Below are positions 24,895-36,180 of a DNA stretch of 64,000 bases, in pieces. The stretch covers positions 1,029,885 to 1,093,884 of the forward strand of contig PDUO01000007.1 of assembly GCA_003008705.1 (NCBI GenBank), written 5' to 3'. Numbering within the stretch: the stretch's first letter is position 1; every line of letters starts with the position of its first letter. The position numbers and the translations under genes were made by a program. This DNA comes from Pezicula radicicola (Eukaryota; Ascomycota; Leotiomycetes; Helotiales; Dermateaceae). Under the pieces are notes generated by a model, which was given only the letters and a program-made list of their open reading frames with translations, did no database searches and was not told the DNA's origin.

Positions 24895-26637
24895 CTATTC
24901 CTCTATACCTACCGTATTTGTCAATTTGCCCTGCTTTATCTGTTCGATACGTGCCGGAGTGATTTGGTAGACGTCCGGCAGCTGGGTGTTCGCCCAAGGC
25001 TTCCCATCCATCAGCTTGACCAACCCAGGTGCTGCGGTGAAGATGCGCGCCATCCCGCTGTCAGATTGAAATAACCGCGTTGTTAGCCATGGGAACTCTA
25101 CAGAGATTCAATGGGTGGGAAGGGACTCTCGAAACTTACTGTCCGTGGTGACCAGCACAAACCCACTGGCCGGGCAATCCGGGCAACTCTCCTACGAACG
25201 GCACGCCATCCTCGCTCTAGCCGACAGTCAGCGCATGTTTAGGAGAGAAACAGCGTTACACTGGATGATTGACTTGCCAATGCAATTATACCGCTCCAAC
25301 TGTAGTCGTATGGACCTGTGGTAGCGTCTGTCCATCCTGGAAACTGACATTCTGTAAACTCCTGGACGGCCTCTGTAACGGATTTGAAGTCTGACAGGCC
25401 ATCATCGATGCATCTCTCTGGGTGCTCTTCCAACCACTTTTCAAATTTCTGTTGACCCGGGTTGCTACCGCCGAACAGGACTATGCCATCAGCGGTGGAC
25501 CGCGGGTTGATGCTGAACATTGCCCCATGTGGCAGTAGAACGCCATATGAGTTTTGGAGGCCCTTAGAGCCCGCGAAGTCCACAGAAGGGACGACCTTGT
25601 TGCACATGTGAGGCGAAGGGCGAATGAGTCCACGTAGGGATGGCTCGAGTGCGGAGCTATATGCATTGGTTGCGTGGACGACCTGTGAGCACTCGATCTC
25701 GCCACGTTCGCTTTCAACGACCCATTTCTCTGGACTTTGCAGGGACCGTTTCACGTGCATGACTTTGGTGTGGGTTTGGAGATTGACACCTTTCTTCAAG
25801 TTGTCACGCATTATGTGCGCCGTGAGCTTCCAGGGATACAGACTTGATGCAGGCCAGGCATAACATGCCTGCGCATCTTTGATACGAGAGATCTGCATGT
25901 ATGTCAGCCGTAGCGCATGGACTCGGCGATGCTTTTCAGGACCTTTGCTGCTTCGGCCGGGTCGTGGGTGACCTTGATATGGTCTACCTTACCGCCGGCT
26001 GCCTTGAGACGTTCGAACGCATCCTTTGCGATATCCGCCACCTCTGGAGTCACTGGGACGTCTAGCGTGTCGCCTACCCAGAGATCGCAGTCAATGTCAT
26101 TTTCGCGGACGTATTGTACCACGTCAGACCATGTCTGCTGCTCGTTTTGCAGAATCTGTAATGTAACGTCAGAAATATTTAAGCTTTAGCAGACTTCTAG
26201 ACGTACTTTGAGGGCTTGCTGAGTGCCAAACACCTTTTCGTACTCTTTAAACCCGCGGTACTGATCGGGTTTGCAGTGGCCAGCGTTGCGGCCAGTGGCG
26301 CCGGAGCAGAACTCGCGGGCCTCAAGCACCACCACGCTCTTATCCGGCCAGGTTGCAAGGCAGTGTTTTGCAACCAACGTCCCTGTCATCTGTTGGAAAG
26401 AGCTCTTAGCCAGCTATTCGACGGTTTCGTCGCCCCTAGTAGTGCACTTACGCCAGAGCCGATAATAACAATATCTGCCGATAGAGGCAACTCGGGCGTC
26501 GTCCGATGGTCTAGCAGAGGGTCGCCCTGTACGCCCCGCAGCCAGTATGACAGCGAGTAGCCGTCCTGCTTGGGGAAGCCGAATCGCTCCTGTGGAATAC
26601 CCGTCGACGAGGCTTGGATGTGTGCTGCTTCTCCCAT
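24895..26637 (-). CDS. FAD-dependent oxidoreductase (DAO family)
   Basis: Six exons, 26637-26452, 26389-26207, 26155-25943, 25892-25278, 25216-25140 and 25057-24895, give 478 residues. The FAD fold starts with ADIVIIGSGMTGTLVAKH (GxGxxG across the first junction), followed by VVVLEAREFCSGATGRNAGH. Later family segments are ACYAWPASSLYPWKL, VVHATNAYSSAL, the Trp-rich DYSWSGI and a C-terminal EDGVPFVGELPG...AGHHGHGMARI. Such enzymes oxidise amines or amino acids; the substrate is unknown. No signal peptide is visible. Two splice sites are odd. The intron 25893-25942 starts GTCCTG; it has a good CTGAC branch site and its removal gives AAK|ISRIKDAQACYAW, but if retained the frame stops at once (TGA). 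The intron 25217-25277 is a GC-AG intron starting GCAAGT. Divergent from the MFS gene across 772 bp. Family secure; expression of the full-length form depends on both unusual introns. Confidence 0.85.
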
Positions 26638-27409
26638 GGTAACAGGACTGTTATCTCTCTACTCAAGTAGCAGACGACAATGTGTTCCAACGACAGCGCA
26701 GTCAACTATAAATACTTAGTATTAGGTCCACTATTAGGCTCCACTGCCTTCTGCTTATTAAAGAAAACAGCTAATAACATAATTCTTACTTGTAAGAGCC
26801 AAACTCGTGCAAGACCTTACGATGAGTAACTAAGCATCGTCGTTAGATACCTTGTAAGATAGAGTAAAGACTTAATACTCTCACCGCCAAGCTAGCGTTA
26901 CAACGCGAAATATACAATTGGAAGTAGTCGCCGACAGTACCCTACATTTGCTGGTAACCTTTTAGGTAGACATCGACATTGTCGGACTATGTGTCCGACA
27001 TGCCTCGAGCTTTTGACGAGAGTACACACGTGATGGAGCGGTTCCATGTGCCGACCAAACTCAACGTTAACTCGTTTTGCCGCGAAGACCCTCGTCGCAA
27101 GCAATTACGGTCATTATTGGCAGTGATAAGGAAGGAATTTACAATTGTAAAGTGGGATAGCAAGGTTCCAAGCGGCGTCTCCTCCGCCAACCTCTTCGCT
27201 TGGGCGGGGATGCCCGCCTTAGTGAAGAGGCTCATGATATACTATACATATCGTATTGTATATGAGCCGATATTATGTTGTTGATTTAACTTTAAACAGT
27301 TGCAATCATTCCTCGCATTTCTTTGCTTTGTTAATTTGTTATCTCTTCTTTTGCTATCTCACGCACCAAACCATCTCCGTTTCACCTTGCAGGCTTGGAC
27401 GATATTACT
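26638..27409. promoter_or_regulatory. Divergent promoter region of FAD oxidoreductase and MFS transporter
   Basis: The spacer between two head-to-head genes of the accessory block invites joint regulation. It contains a 40-bp imperfect palindrome at 27191-27230. A TTGCAG just upstream of the MFS start could be an intron acceptor in the leader. No other gene is seen. Confidence 0.5.
27191..27230. repeat. Imperfect palindrome with almost no loop
   Basis: CCTCTTCGCTTGGGCGGGG is followed directly by ATGCCCGCCTTAGTGAAGAGG. The two 19-20 nt arms are inverted copies with about four mismatches. It lies in the oxidoreductase/MFS divergent region and could form a hairpin or cruciform, be a repeated operator or be an old element end. 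Confidence 0.7.
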
Positions 27410-29236
27410 ATGCCTTCTTCTTTCACCGAAGGCAGTGCGGGCAGCACTACCATGTGGCCTCCTGGCACCGTACTCCTTGAAAATATGAATGCATCGGCTG
27501 GCAAAAGGATCATCTTACAGCCACGGCCGACTGAGGACCCTAACGATCCCCTCAATTGGTCCAACCAGCGCAAATATCTGAACTTTGGACTCGTATGCTT
27601 TTATGTCACCATGGTCTCCGAATTTATCAACGCTGCGACTCCAACTTGGGGCCCAATGAATAAAGAGCTAGGATTTAGTTACGAAGTTTTAAATGATAGC
27701 TACGCCGTTGGCTGCGCTTTTCTGGCAATTGGTGCCGTTGTACTCATCCCATTTGCTCTCAAGTTCGGCCGTCGACCACTATACCTCTTCAGCACGGTAC
27801 TACAGTTTGGTCTTAGCATTTGGTCTGCGAAGATGCAGACGGTTGCAGATCTCATGCTCATCAACATTCTCCAATGTCTGTTCGGAGCTCTTGCCGAAGT
27901 TATTGTCCAGATGACTATAGCCGATGTCTTTTTTGTACATCAACGTGGAAGGATGAATAGTATCTACATTTGGGTCTGGGGCATATCGGGCTACCTTGGG
28001 CCTCTGATAGCTGGTTATATTGCAAAGGGTCAAGGTTGGAGATGGATTTGGTGGTGGAATGTAATCTTCTTCGGTGCTTCTATCTTTCTCGTCGGCTTTT
28101 GCTACGAAGAGACAAAGTATTGTCCACCTTCTTCCTTTCCTGCTTTTAGCTCGGACCTGTCACCGGAGACCGAAGAACACCATCGCTCAAATTCTCCTTC
28201 ATATAGAAAGTCGTATCATGGGGAAAAAACGGATGTTACTGTAGTAAAGCCGATAGATGTACAGACAAAGACTGGCTTGGGCCAAAATATCGCTCCCCCT
28301 ACGAACACCAAAGCAATCAAGGAAGAAGGTTCATCGCATGATATCTACGTTGTCACAATAAACCCCAACATTCCCAAGAAGACCTACTGGGAAAAACTAG
28401 CAATCGCCACCACATCAACCTCCAGTGAAGGGGCCAACTCTTTTCTTCGCCATATGTATCAGCCTCTGATTCTACTCACAACCATACCGGCAATAGCCTA
28501 CGTAGCACTTGTCTACGGTATCTTAGTAGGACTAGGAGACGTCATGTCAACCACACTATCGACATATATGCCACAACCACCATACAATTTCACATCAGAT
28601 CAAATTGGTCTCATGAGTCTACCCAAGATGATCGGTGTCACAATTGGTTCTCTTATTGTAGGCCCAATGAGTGATTGGATGATTCTATACCTTTCACGTC
28701 GCAACAATGGAATTTACGAGCCAGAAACTCGGTTATGGTGTATTGTTCCGTTCCTTCTTTTTGTCCCTGCTGGTTCACTCCTCTTTGGTATCGGTCTGAA
28801 TAATCAATTGCCGTGGCCTATTATTGCTGTCGGACTTGCGATATACAATGTTGGTATTGCTCCGATCAATAGTATTGCTATAACATACCTGACAGACTCA
28901 TATAAAGATGTAAGTTTTGACTTCGCCTGTTCCTTTCGTACACAGGAATATCTTTTAGGTGACCAATACTTACAATATTGAAAACAGATTATTGGAGATG
29001 CCTTAGTCGGTGTCACAGTAATACGCAATGTATTCAGCACCGCCTTCATCTTTGCTCTCACACCGTGGGTTAAGGCGATAGGCATTAAATATGTCTTGGT
29101 TACTATCCTTCTTATTGCAAGTTTCATTCTGATGTTCTTTGGCGTTTTTATTAGATGGGGTAAGACTTTTCGGGCTGGTAGTGCTACGAGATATCAATAT
29201 TATGCTCGGCAGCAGTATAAGGAAAGAGTACTGTAA
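27410..29236 (+). CDS. MFS transporter (DHA1-like, drug:H+ antiporter type)
   Basis: Exons 27410-28909 and 28988-29236, phase 0 (DSYKD|IIGDALVG), encode 582 residues. The cytosolic N-terminus has the familiar fungal PPGTVLLE and RPTEDPNDPLNWSNQRKYLNF segments. These precede the first membrane span. A motif-A-like ALKFGRRPLYLFS lies between spans 2 and 3. Six hydrophobic spans, a long hydrophilic loop (about residues 235-340) and six more spans follow. The protein ends in a basic tail. Members of this family export small molecules or drugs at the plasma membrane; the cargo here is unknown. The ATG at 27410 is the first in frame. Divergent from the FAD oxidoreductase, so export or uptake of that enzyme's substrate or product is a reasonable inference. 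Confidence 0.9.
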
Positions 29237-30247
29237 ATAAACATAAGTTTGAGTAGAGGTTTGAGGATGGTATTTGGAAATAGATGGTCTGATATCTGGA
29301 GTTCTATAATTATAATGACCAATCTGGTGGTCTTAGAACTAAGTAGTAGATTCCTTGAGCTAGAAATAATTGGTAAACTTGATCAAATACCACTGAATGC
29401 CACTCAGTCTTAATATCACAGTCACTACGGGATATCTAACGTGCAGCTATGATGTCTCTGTTAGTTAGGCGTCCAAATCGCAACCACTGTCGTTTTCACT
29501 TCTCAATATATCCTACTCCATCATGGACTCACATTAACAAATATACCCAAGCTAAGTACTACTACCTATACCCTGCTTAGGGTAAGGATTCCAATAAGAT
29601 ATGAGGGCGGTGGAAGAATACACCCAAGACGAACTCAAGGAGCTCCGGTATGATCTCCACCATAGCCACATGTACCAATTCGGGGAAGCAGAAAGAATCG
29701 TCCCAATGAAGAGCACGCATTCCTTGGTCTTGTTTTGCTGGGCCGAGTCATCTATCAAGTGTTCGCATGAACATGCGATCCATACGTATTAGAGACCCTT
29801 GTAGGATAAGGACTTCAAGAGAGACTCTGAGAAAGGCGAGAAATAGAAAATTGTTGTCAAGTAGCGGATTGTTGTTATTAGTATTATGTTAAAATTTAAA
29901 GGAAACTTTCGTTTACTGTAAGTATGAATATAAGAATTGGTATTTGATTGTCGAAAGGAAACTTTGGAATTCTGGTCCTCGCTGAGAGTGGTATTATATT
30001 GGTGGTTCTTTATATTTAGCTGTGGCGCTATGATAAGCTTGAGATGTAGTTGGATTAGGATTTCTAGCGTGTGATTGGATTGAGCTTGAGAGGTGCTGAA
30101 ATTTTGAACAAATGGTCTCTTAGATCTACTGTAAGAAGGTACCTAGTTGAAACAAATTTTTGAATTGGAGCGAGCAAACCTATTGCAAGAGCTTGGGAAA
30201 TACAAAAGCAGGATTGAGGCAACAAATAATTCATACCAATCACAAAA
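29237..30247. other. Intergenic region, no firm gene
   Basis: AT-rich spacer between the MFS and reductase genes. The only frame worth noting is an ATG-initiated 63-codon frame at 29601-29792 (+) beginning RAVEEYTQDELKELR. It has no recognised homologue and I do not call it a gene. Confidence 0.5.
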
Positions 30248-31169
30248 CTACAATTTCGCCTTCGCAAAATCCACATACCCCTTCCCATTAACAAAAGTAT
30301 AATCCCAAGGTCCCTGTTCCTTCTGAACAGCCAAATCATAATACGCTTTAGCGGCAGCCTCTCCACTAATATTAGTGCCAACTGGAGAACCATCTTCCTT
30401 TCTCTCATCTGCATAGTAGAAGCTATAACACCAGAATACAGAAAGTTAGCTCCGATAAACTCCCTTACAAACCCGAAATAACATTACAAAATCAAGGAGA
30501 CAAGCAATCAAAACATACCTGTACCCCTTCTGACCATAAATAGTAGCAGCAACCTGAATCAGATGAGCCGCAGCACTCTTCCCAACTCCCAAATTAAGCA
30601 ATACAGGAATAGGTTCGATATTCAACCGATTACCCGTATATATAAAAGTCTTTGAGGTCTTATCATCTGAGCCCAATTTCTCAAAACCAGTGATTGATTC
30701 TTGAGCTGCTGCGTAGACGCTGTTTAGGTTTATGGCGAGTCGTTCTCGAATTGTGAGAGGGGGATTGAGATGGGATTTGCGCCTCCGACTGTATTTGCTG
30801 CAGCTATTTTTGGCATTGTTTAATCAGTCACTGTATGAAGTACTTGTCTTCCTCCAATGCCTCAGATTTCTGAAGTCGAGATTTCCAAGGAGAAGAAAAA
30901 AGTGAACATAGAGGGGAAGAATAAAACGAACCATTATAAACAACAACACTAGGAATCCCCAACTTCTGGTGCACCTCCTCGAAAACCTTCTTGATACTTA
31001 AAGAATCAGAGAAATCAGCTTTGATTTGTAAGGATGAAACTTTTGTTAGGGAGGCATCGAGAGTTCGGGAAGCGACGGCGACGGTGTAGTTTTTGCTTGT
31101 GAATTGTTGGGCTACGCTTTTGCCGATGTTGGCCCCTGCTCCGAGGATGAGGACAATTGGGGAGGTCAT
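30248..31169 (-). pseudogene. Short-chain dehydrogenase/reductase with a net one-base frame disruption
   Basis: Three exons can be traced: 31169-30932, 30803-30519 and 30422-30248. The N-terminus PIVLILGAGANIGKSVAQQF is the SDR nucleotide-binding motif. The first exon ends VVVYN and joins AAANTVGG in exon 2, a typical SDR strand. Exon 3 ends with GPWDYTFVNGKGYVDFAKA. Within exon 2 the frame that reads AAANTVGGANP runs into a TAA near 30730. The continuing text, LAINLNSVYAAAQES then GSDDKTSKTFIYTGN, is one frame away. The exon sum is one base short of a multiple of three. A single-base loss near 30738 restoring an END-LAINLN text, or an indel a little upstream, would explain it. Either the gene is broken or the assembly has an error. 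Otherwise it would give about 232 residues, a normal size for this atypical SDR group. Same strand as the P450. Confidence 0.75.
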
Positions 31170-31727
31170 TTTGATCTTGGGTGTTGTTGGGTGTTTGGAT
31201 GAGGAGACTATGGGGTTTTTGTGGTCTTGTTGAGTTTATATTGTATTATTTTGGTTGGTTTGGATGGTGTGGAGATGGAATGGAGGATGAGATCTTGGAA
31301 GTGGTATGGAAGGGGACTTTTTATAGATAGGACTTGACTTTAAAACTTAACGCAATTTAGTCTTATTCTTTCATGATGATGCATGGGGATTGTAGTTAGT
31401 TTGATGGTGGATTATTAATGCGGAAAGAAGACGCAATGCAAGCGAGGAGACAACGACATTGCTTACAAACTGCATCTCCTCGATATTATAAACCACGTAG
31501 ATCCGACAATATCGACTGTGATACTTACTGATCTTCCCATTTAAACTTGTACATGATAGGTCGGCACTTACAGTCTATCGAAGCCACTCCTGCAACCCCG
31601 CGACATCATAGACCCCACAAGGCGGAGTGTGGTGGTCACGCCATATAAACCGCATCTTGGCATCACTTCGATACTGCTAAACAACAAATATTGCGAAAAC
31701 ATGCTCATATTCATGCACGCAATCTTG
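31170..31727. promoter_or_regulatory. Promoter of the SDR gene / 3' flank of the P450 gene
   Basis: No gene is seen. A TATA-like CTATAAAAAG on the minus strand near 31,317-31,327 lies about 150 bp upstream of the SDR start codon, and could be its core promoter. Confidence 0.5.
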
Positions 31728-33509
31728 TCATCTAATCACGGGTTTCAACTTTACCCACAAACCCGGTTTATCATAAACCAGCCAAACCTTCAACCCTATT
31801 GCCCAACTCTCACTTTCTTCACACAACTCCAGGTCAAAATTCCAGATTAACCTTGCAAGAATAACCCTCATTTCAGTAAAAGCTAAATTTCTCCCAATAC
31901 AATTTCTCGGACCTACGGAAAATGGTTGAATTGATCTTCTCTTGTCGTTCTTGAACTCTTGATCTTTGCCTTCCAACCATCGTTCTGGGATATAGGAGTA
32001 GGGATCCTTGAAGTTGTTGGGTGAATGGGAGGCCGCCCAATTATTGATTCCTACTGCTGTATTTCCTGGAACGAAACGTCCACAGATGATGCTTCCTGAG
32101 GGAGGAGTGACTCGAGAGAGGGTTGAAGCTGCCGGTGGCATGATGCGAAGAGTTTCGTTGAGAACGGCCAGTTGATAGCTCAGGCTATTGGTCGATACCA
32201 TTGTTATTTCAAATTCGTTCTTGAATGCACCTCTGATCTCGGCTGTGAGTTTTTGCAGGGTATGTGGATTTTTCAAGGTGTAGTAAATAGTTCCCGATAA
32301 TGCTGTGGCGGTCGTCTCCGCTCCGGCAACGACGATAACACTTACTGTCTCCTCCAGCTCTTCTGTGCTCATTCCGTTAGGAGTATCCAGAGTCCGCTGT
32401 GCCTCTGACAAACTGTATCAATTCAGCACAAATGCAAGAAAAATTAGCTCGAAGGATTCTTACAAGTCCGGGCGAGGTTCTTTTAAGCTCAATCTTCTGT
32501 CAAGTTTGGCAACAGTGAGATCTAGGTGTTTCTTGATAAGTCGGTGGCCCTCTTTGGTTATCATGGCCCGGAGAATCTTGTCCAGCGGAGAGAACTTGAA
32601 AGACAATCCAAAAAGGACTTGGGCCTTAATCTGGGTTAAGAACATCTCTACCCAAAACTACACTTGTCAGCTGTAGTTACTTGGCTGGGCATCTTTACTT
32701 GCATGTTGTTTTGATGTCTCCAAGCAGTCAAAGGACTCGCCAAGAGTCAAGTCTCCTATAACATCAAAGGTGGTGAATATGAACCACTCTGATATATCCA
32801 CTGGCTTTCCACTGTTCTCGTGTAGTCTCTGCATGAGTTTGTCGATGTAGACTGCGAATATAGGCTCTTGGTCTCTAAGAGCTCTCTCTGAGAAACCCGA
32901 GCCTATGATGCGTCTAATAATGTGAGCATGATGCGATGCGGAGTGTTCAGATCGATTATCACCTCATTCTTGTGTGGTCAGCCTCATTGGGCTCATTTAA
33001 AAGACCATAAGCCACACCAGCCGGTTTTGCGAAGTGCTGAGCCTTTTTCAATGGAGGTTTGCCATGTGGAGACTTTCCATAAATCTCGTCCCAGGCCTCC
33101 TCCGTGATATATGACAGTTCAGTAGGCGCAATCCGTACGACGGGCCCATACTCTTGATGAAGCTCCGTAGTTCGTTGTACAAGAGTGCCTTTTATCGCGT
33201 GGTGTGCATACGGCAACCGTGTGGCAGCCCATAGCCGTGGGCCTGGGTAGGTAGAAAGAGGGTGCAAGTATACTCTGTATAGTATGACTCCGATGATATA
33301 GAGAAGAGTCTGGATCAAATTTAGCAATAATCAGTGACAAGCCAGTCTCTTATTCAAGCACTTATTACAAGTTGGTGGCTGCGTGCTCTTATCTTCAACT
33401 CAATCTCTCGCTCATATCGCGCAAAATCTAGATAATTGACTGCACTTACACAACTAGCCAGCGCACCAGCATACGAAAGAAAGGAAACAGTAGGAAGTAT
33501 TGATGCCAT
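31728..33509 (-). CDS. Cytochrome P450 monooxygenase (microsomal)
   Basis: Five exons, 33509-33450, 33309-32963, 32913-32699, 32647-32464 and 32412-31728, splice in frame to 496 residues. P450 landmarks are all present. There is an N-terminal hydrophobic anchor crossing exons 1-2 (about residues 5-35), then the proline hinge YPGPRLWA. The oxygen-binding helix is AGAETT at 298-303, ExxR is ETLR at 355-358, and PERW follows. The haem loop is FSVGPRNCIGR, with Cys440 as the iron ligand. Length is normal for a fungal ER-bound enzyme that takes electrons from P450 reductase. Introns are 140, 49, 51 and 51 bp with GTAAGT, GTGATA, GTAAAG and GTAAGA donors. Overall style resembles the trichothecene C-15-hydroxylase-like fungal P450s, but the substrate cannot be told. 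It lies between the reductase and a transporter on the same strand. Confidence 0.93.
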
Positions 33510-34334
33510 GTCTGGGAAAGTACAGTAGTTGAGCGTTGAGAGTTTGTAGCAAAATGCATGGATTGCAATCGCTTGATCAAAAACAACTTCATAGAAACTG
33601 AAGTGGTAGAGAGCTCGGCTCTTATGTGTGCTTCAGGTACGTAACTCCGCGAACACAACATATAAGTGACGAATCTGGGAACTTGCATTTCAAAATGCTA
33701 GGAACAGCAAATAGAATATCCATATCAATGTGGAGACGATGGGATCCATGCTCATGCTGCACGCATATGCTCTCCACCTCAACTACGCAGTATTTCCGTA
33801 GTATTTCCGTTGAGGCTAATAATATTTTTGTTGGAATTGTTTTTCTACTAACGCTAAACTCGCTAGTTTGGCGCTAGTCCTCATCTTTGCCCCTTTTTGG
33901 TTTTCGGTGCAGCAAGATTAAGCGAGACAATTAAGGAGGCAGAAACACCCGATTTTGGACACCCATCAGCCAACTTAGTATATGTCTATGGAAATGGTCA
34001 AAACAAGGCCCTATATACAAAAGCACCAGTTATACAAGGTACAGCCGTACTATGATGATTTTCCTCGATTTTCCAGTATAAACTTGCCAATAAGCTTAAC
34101 AGACTACTGAGATTATGTATTAGCTCTTAGAATAATATTCTTCTATACGTGTAACTATTCGTTAAATTCTATACAGAAAAAAGAGAAATAGTCACAATTG
34201 ATGGATATACTATTGATGGTATAAAGTAGCTGATTTAGACGAAGTAAACAAGAGACCAATATCAAAGGTGCCAAGCCCTACCAGCCTCAGATTTGTAAGC
34301 ATTTCTGACATCATTACTTCGTAAATAAGTTGAA
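33510..34334. promoter_or_regulatory. P450 promoter and 3' flank of the sugar-porter gene
   Basis: This 825-bp spacer lies between two genes on the minus strand. No gene is seen. The P450 promoter should lie in the part nearest 33,510; the rest is AT-rich. Confidence 0.5.
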
Positions 34335-36180
34335 CTACACATCTGGCTTTGGAGTTTCAACTTCATTCGTCTTAACGACTGTCAAAATCTTGCCCTCAAT
34401 AACCTTGGCAGAATTATGATCTTGAACCTCCGTGATCTTAGCACCAACGCCGTGGCACATATGAGTGCTAAATTTCCACGCTGGTACCTTGTCCTGGAAA
34501 AGCTCATCGAGTTCCTCGAGACTACGGTTGGCGCATTCAGGAACGAAATAATAGACGAAAAAGATTGAGAGGAGCGAAAACGAACCGTAGATAAATCCGA
34601 CCTTTGCGCCGAGATTTCCAGGTTTGTTTTGGACATAGGGATTGATGTAACTGACAAGAAGCACAGCAATAAAGCTGAATGTTGAAGCGATGCTAATGGT
34701 CTTCTCACGTAGCTGGTTCGTCGGTACTTCGGCAGTAACAATCCATACACAGGAAGCCCATCCCAAGTTCCCTAGGAATGACCAAATAAGCAGCAACGCT
34801 AGCAAGAACTGGGCAATTGGGCCACCGTTGACCGAAGTATATGCTGAGACACCAGCAACTATCCAGAGTCCAGTCCACATTCCGACTGCACTCCATATCA
34901 TGAGAGGACGACGGCCAAGTTTGTCCGCCAAGACAAATGCAAATAGCGAGCCAGCGATAGCCATAGCAGTTCTGGCCATGGAAGATGCTAATGGATCAGT
35001 TACGCCAACCTGCTTTAGAAAGATGACACTATAAGACAGCATGAAGGCGTTTCCGGAGAGCTGCTGCAGAACTTGAACACCAGATGCTATCATTGTGCGG
35101 CGACCATTAGTACCCTTGAAACAATCGATATAGCTGCTTGCCCGGTGGAGTTCATCTTGTTCTCGAACCGCTTCCTGTGTAAGGATGAGTTCTTGATCTA
35201 CTTCATCTATCGTCGCCACATCTTTGCGGATAAACAGCAGCGACTTTCGCGCATCTTCGTGACGATCTTTAGATATGAGCCAGCGTGGGGACTCTGGAAT
35301 GAAGAAACAAACGACCAGCATGAGTAAAGGAACAGCCATCTGGACGATCAAGACTTGAGGAATGTCAGCAAAAAATTCTCTTACATAGGCAGAGGAACGC
35401 TTGGTCTCACCTGTACGCCACGACCATTGATCATTTGGATGCACGGAGACTGAACCAAAAACGATACCCTTAGCAATAAGAACACCGACCATCTCCCACC
35501 AGGAGAACAGATTGACCAAAGATCCACGAATGGCTGGCGGTGATAGCTCAGACAGATACATCGGCACGTTATTAATTTCAATACCCTGCTCACAGTTTCA
35601 GCATCATGCCCCCAGTATACTATAGTTTTGGAGGTGGTACGTACCATTGAAATAGCATTGATGGTTCTGCCAGCCATGATCCCCCAAAAACTTGGAACGG
35701 CGTTCTGAATGACCATACCAATGAGTCCAACAACAACGATAACAACGACGGACCATCTCCGTCCAAGCATAGCAATAATTGGTCCTGCTATCATAGCTCC
35801 GACAGCCATACCGGCATTTGCTGTGCCTGAACCGGCCGACAGCCAACTGGGTGGGATCGAGTATTCTCCAGCGCTATCGTCTTTGACTCCATAGGTTTTG
35901 ATGAAATCGTCCAATGTTAGAACGGTTGCCCACCAACCGTTGTCGATTCCGAAATTCTAAGGATAGATGACTTATTAAAATTTAGACAGGATCAATGTGA
36001 GTTCTTGGTCACTTACAATGGCTCCAATCTAGATGGTATTGATTAGTGGTTTGGCCTTCAAGCGTTGTAGATGCCTGTGAAAATACGACTTACAGAAATA
36101 AACATGAACAGCATGAACAGTCTTGGAGTCAACTCTTTGTACAGAGATGAATCTGTAACATATGCTAGAAGTGCCCCCAT
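34335..36180 (-). CDS. MFS sugar-porter-type transporter with a 12-nt microexon
   Basis: Five exons, 36180-36094, 36028-36017, 35956-35645, 35585-35411 and 35353-34335, splice to 534 residues. Exon 2 is only 12 nt and adds IGAI, giving FIS-IGAI-NFGIDNGWW, the usual text of the first membrane span and loop. Sugar-porter marks include MLGRRWSV, VPMYLSELSPPAIRGSLV, FFIPESPRWLI, DKLGRRPLMIWS and a C-terminal PECANRSLEELDELF. The 57-bp intron 35354-35410 (GTGAGA...AAG, with a CTGAC branch site) keeps the frame and has no stop, so it could be read through. Removal gives WRTVLIVQMAVP, which fits the membrane span better. The start at 36180 (ACCATGG) follows a TATA-like TATATAAAG at about 36,253-36,261. 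Family secure; substrate unknown (hexose, disaccharide or quinate-like). Confidence 0.9.

Noticed and set aside
29601..29792. 63-codon frame starting with ATG between MFS and SDR
   Set aside because: Short, no recognised family and no clear promoter. Not enough support for a gene.
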